From contig CP054185.1 in NCBI GenBank assembly GCA_015180985.1, forward strand, positions 1,915,001 to 1,979,000: a DNA stretch of 64,000 nt, read 5' to 3'. A program made the position numbers and the translations under genes. This DNA is from Flammeovirgaceae bacterium. Lineage in GTDB: Bacteria; Bacteroidota; Bacteroidia; Cytophagales; Cyclobacteriaceae. Each line of letters begins with the position of its first letter. Position 1 is the first letter of the stretch. Below are positions 61,390 through 64,000 of the stretch, piece after piece. The notes below the pieces were generated by a model that worked only from the letters and a program-made list of their open reading frames with translations, searched no databases and had not been told where the DNA came from.

Positions 61390-62967
61390 ATGCGCCTTCT
61401 GACTTTATCTTTATTTCTGGTTGCTTCAATAACTTCTTTTTCACAGTCGTATGATTTGCTGATTAGAAACGGTAAAATCATCGATGGCACCGGCAATCCC
61501 TGGTTTTATGCCGATGTGGGCATTCGCGAGGGCCGCATTGTGGCTATCGGCAAGCTTGACTATCAGCAAGCAAGTAAAACAATTGATGCAACCGGCTTAA
61601 TTGTTGCCCCGGGATTTATTGATGTGCATACTCACATTGAAGGCAGTGTACTGGAAGTGCCCACAGCCGGCAATTTTATTCTGGATGGTGTTACTTCCGT
61701 TGTTACCGGAAATTGTGGTGGCTCCGCTGTGGATGTAAAACGATTCTTCGATCAACTGGATAGCGTTAAAACATCCATTAATGTAGCCATGCTTATCGGG
61801 CACAACAGCGTGCGCAGGGCGGTACTGGGCGATGCGCAGCGCGATCCGACTCCGGCCGAGCAGGAGCAGATGCAGAAACTGGTTGAACACGGTATGCTGG
61901 ATGGTGCCGTGGGTTTATCAACCGGGCTGATTTATGTGCCCGGAACATATTCAAAAACTGAGGAAGTGATTGGATTGGCAAAGGCCGCTTCCCGTTTTGG
62001 AGGCGTGTATGCTTCGCACATCCGCGATGAAGGTGATAATGTAACCGAAGCAGTTGAGGAGGCTATCAATATCGGCCGGCAGGCTAAGCTGCCTGTGCAG
62101 ATTTCGCACTTTAAAGTTACCTACAAACCCAACTGGGGCAAATCGGTTTCAACGATTGCGCAGGTTGAAAAGGCCCGGCTGGAAGGTATAGAGGTAACCG
62201 TTGATCAGTACCCGTATGTAGCCAGCAGTACAACTTTAAGTACCACAGTGCCAAGCTGGGTGTTTGGCGGTGGCCGCGATTCAGTGATGATTCGACTTAA
62301 TGATCCTAAAACCCGCCAACGTATCAAACAGGAAATGGCCGATATGCTGAAGAAAAAACAACTGAAAAATTACAGCTATGCCGTTGTGGCCCGCTATGCA
62401 CCCGATAGTACGTATAACGGAAAGAGTATAACAGAGATAAATAAACTACGAGGCCGCAAAACAAAACCACTGGAAGAGGCCGAAACCATTCTTGAGTTGA
62501 TTGCCTCTACCGAGCGGGTGCAGATGGTTTATTTCAGTATGAATGAGGGCGACCTTCGCAGGATACTGCAATACCCCTATAACATGTTTGCTTCCGATGC
62601 CGGTATAAACAAGTACGGAGCAGGCATGCCGCACCCCCGGGCCTATGGCACCAATGCGCGGGTATTAGGAACGTATGTGCGCGAGTTGAAACTCATCCGC
62701 CTGGAGGAAGCCATCCGCAGGATGACTTCCTTGCCGGCAACCAAATTCAATTTGCGTGATCGCGGCCTGCTGCGTGAAGGCATGGCAGCCGATATTGTAG
62801 TGTTTGATGAGAAGGCCGTTGGCGATCGCGCTACGTTTGAACGTCCGCATGCCTATGCATCAGGTTTTTCGTACATTATTGTAAACGGGCAGGTAACGGC
62901 CGAAGCAGGAAAACATACGGGCGTACGCAACGGAGTTTCGCTGAAGCTCCAGCCGGCAGTTAAGTAA
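61390..62967 (+). CDS. N-acyl-D-amino-acid deacylase (D-aminoacylase), exported
   Basis: A 525-residue amidohydrolase with a signal peptide (MRLLTLSLFLVASITSFSQ). Metal ligands fit: FIDVHTHIEGSVLE near residue 76, VTGNCGGSAVD near 100 (Cys ligand as in D-aminoacylases), ASHIRDEGDNVTEA near 212 and QISHFKVTYKPNWGKS near 240, with SDAGINKYGAGMPHPRAYGT near 400. Such enzymes release free D-amino acids from N-acyl forms, here in the periplasm. Its stop overlaps the convergent histidine kinase gene by 8 bp. Confidence 0.92.
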   Translation: MRLLTLSLFLVASITSFSQSYDLLIRNGKIIDGTGNPWFYADVGIREGRIVAIGKLDYQQASKTIDATGLIVAPGFIDVHTHIEGSVLEVPTAGNFILDGVTSVVTGNCGGSAVDVKRFFDQLDSVKTSINVAMLIGHNSVRRAVLGDAQRDPTPAEQEQMQKLVEHGMLDGAVGLSTGLIYVPGTYSKTEEVIGLAKAASRFGGVYASHIRDEGDNVTEAVEEAINIGRQAKLPVQISHFKVTYKPNWGKSVSTIAQVEKARLEGIEVTVDQYPYVASSTTLSTTVPSWVFGGGRDSVMIRLNDPKTRQRIKQEMADMLKKKQLKNYSYAVVARYAPDSTYNGKSITEINKLRGRKTKPLEEAETILELIASTERVQMVYFSMNEGDLRRILQYPYNMFASDAGINKYGAGMPHPRAYGTNARVLGTYVRELKLIRLEEAIRRMTSLPATKFNLRDRGLLREGMAADIVVFDEKAVGDRATFERPHAYASGFSYIIVNGQVTAEAGKHTGVRNGVSLKLQPAVK

Positions 62968-64000
62968 CCGGTAGCATAATGCGAAAGGTTGTTCCTTCGT
63001 TTACTTTGCTTTCAACATAAATGGAACCCTGCATCGCTTCCACCTGGGTTTTAACCAGGTATAAGCCCATTCCTTTCCCATCGGCCTGCGTATGGAAACG
63101 TTCATTCAGGTTAAAGATTCTGTCCTTTAACAAATCTGAATCAAATCCAGAGCCGTTATCCGAAAATGACAGAAAAATTTTTCCGTCATCGCGCCATGAA
63201 GTTACCCGCACGATGAGCGGCCTTTGCAGTTGGCGGTATTTCAGTGCATTGCTTAACAGGTTGTAAAATATACTGTCGATGTAGGCGGGTATGGCATGGC
63301 ACACCTGTTCGCGGAAACTTGTTTCAATTTCAGGTTTTACTTCTTTGAGCTTATCCCGAAGCACGAGGCAAACTTTTTCAAACCGGTCGGGCAGGTTAAC
63401 CTGTTCAAACGCGTTCGAACTGTTTTTCAGTTCAATGAGTTTTACCAGGTCGTCCAGTATGGTTTCCAGTTCATGGGCGGCCTCGGAAAGTTTTCCGGTA
63501 ATCTCTTTATCGGGCAGGTTAAATTTCGAAAGAATATTAACCAGGCCGGTTATCCGGGCTACGGATGAGCGCAGGTTGTGGGCAATGATGTAACTGAATT
63601 GTTCAAGTTGTGAATTTTGCCGGCCCAGTTCCAGGTTGGATTGCACCAGTTCGCGGGTGCGATGGGCCACTTCCTTCTCAAGGGATTGATTGTATTCGGT
63701 GAGCAACGCATTGTGTTGCCTTCGCTGAATATTAATCCGATAAAGCAAAAAGCTGCCTATGATGAGGAAACCTATGGCTCCGGCTGCAACCCATACCCAT
63801 GTTCGTTGCTGTTGCAACCGTGCATTTTTTAGTTCGGTATCTTTTAACAAGAGTTCATTTTGCTGGGCAAGTTTTTGTGTTTCGTAATTAACTTTAAGGT
63901 TTTCAATGTATTGCAGGTTGTCTTCGCTGAAAATGCTGTCTTTATAGTGATTGGCCGTACGATAACAGTCAAGCGCCAGTTTGTAATTATTCTGTGCTTC
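62960..64000 (-). CDS. Sensor histidine kinase with N-terminal helical repeats, 5' end outside window
   Basis: The 347 visible codons continue in frame to the window edge. Order: end of a TPR-like region (EAQNNYKLALDCYRTANHYK), a coiled-coil, one TM segment (WVWVAAGAIGFLIIGSFLLYR), another coiled-coil, then a kinase core with FSYIIAHNLRSSVARITGL (phospho-acceptor His in AHN) and ATPase boxes SNALKYRQ, FSDNGSGFD and GKGMGLYLVK. A membrane kinase with periplasmic or cytosolic TPR input is common in Bacteroidota. No partner response regulator is visible. An internal Met at 63850 is not the true start. Confidence 0.92.
   Translation of the reverse strand, partial: EAQNNYKLALDCYRTANHYKDSIFSEDNLQYIENLKVNYETQKLAQQNELLLKDTELKNARLQQQRTWVWVAAGAIGFLIIGSFLLYRINIQRRQHNALLTEYNQSLEKEVAHRTRELVQSNLELGRQNSQLEQFSYIIAHNLRSSVARITGLVNILSKFNLPDKEITGKLSEAAHELETILDDLVKLIELKNSSNAFEQVNLPDRFEKVCLVLRDKLKEVKPEIETSFREQVCHAIPAYIDSIFYNLLSNALKYRQLQRPLIVRVTSWRDDGKIFLSFSDNGSGFDSDLLKDRIFNLNERFHTQADGKGMGLYLVKTQVEAMQGSIYVESKVNEGTTFRIMLPVT

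Noticed and set aside
1..64000. CRISPR array or rRNA genes
   Set aside because: No regularly spaced direct repeats of CRISPR type and no conserved rRNA segments were seen.

Overview
The window is chromosomal DNA of a Bacteroidota bacterium, most likely a Cytophagales-type lineage. This rests on family content (HmuY-like haem protein, S46 dipeptidyl-peptidase, YfhO, DUF2911, TonB receptor, ComEC without a C-terminal metallo-beta-lactamase domain), on promoter-like signals of the Bacteroidota form TTG-N19-21-TAnnTTTG, and on the near absence of Shine-Dalgarno sequences. The genus cannot be fixed from the sequence alone.

Layout. 0-9 kb: end of a BASS-type transporter, recQ, a periplasmic binding protein, an enoyl-CoA hydratase/comEC pair, phoH, a SAM hydrolase and an ABM monooxygenase. 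9-12 kb: tRNA-Leu(CAA), a Crp/Fnr regulator and its probable target, a persulfide dioxygenase/rhodanese, then an FKBP isomerase. 12-20.5 kb: an M28 peptidase, a frameshifted Tat-type Gfo/Idh oxidoreductase, a ceramidase-like protein, an S46 peptidase, a lipoprotein and a DUF1772 protein.

20.6-29.05 kb is an AT-richer accessory island and the most unusual part. A single minus-strand operon with 4-bp start/stop overlaps encodes a type III-like restriction helicase (res), a PIN-domain protein, a type III-like methyltransferase (mod) and a DUF3644 protein with a HEPN-type R-x4-H motif. mod is split by a 1401-bp IS256-family element with an exact 8-bp target duplication; removing the IS and one duplication restores a 715-codon frame. 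The operon is bracketed by two diverged copies of a palindromic hairpin whose outer stems differ by compensatory changes, by further matching words in inverted orientation, and by outermost TGTTGTGTGC inverted ends.

29-46 kb: a BNR-like protein, a double-domain universal stress protein, YfhO, and a molybdenum cofactor locus (moaA, a molybdopterin-binding-domain protein, moaD, moaE, mobA, moaC, moeA) with a potassium channel gene embedded in the mobA-moaC operon. Next come a K+/H+ antiporter, ffh, a DUF2911 protein and a retropepsin-like protease / RimK / succinylglutamate desuccinylase-like operon.

46-64 kb: a PAS membrane protein, a MacB/FtsX-type permease, an AhpD-like/MFS/AhpD-like operon, and an AraC regulator divergent from a haem/iron uptake locus (TonB receptor, HmuY-like lipoprotein, 7-TM protein, PepSY-type membrane protein and a CbiX-like lipoprotein chelatase preceded by a Fur-type 7-1-7 palindrome). 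The window closes with two exported proteins, a WYL regulator, a D-aminoacylase and the 3' part of a sensor histidine kinase.
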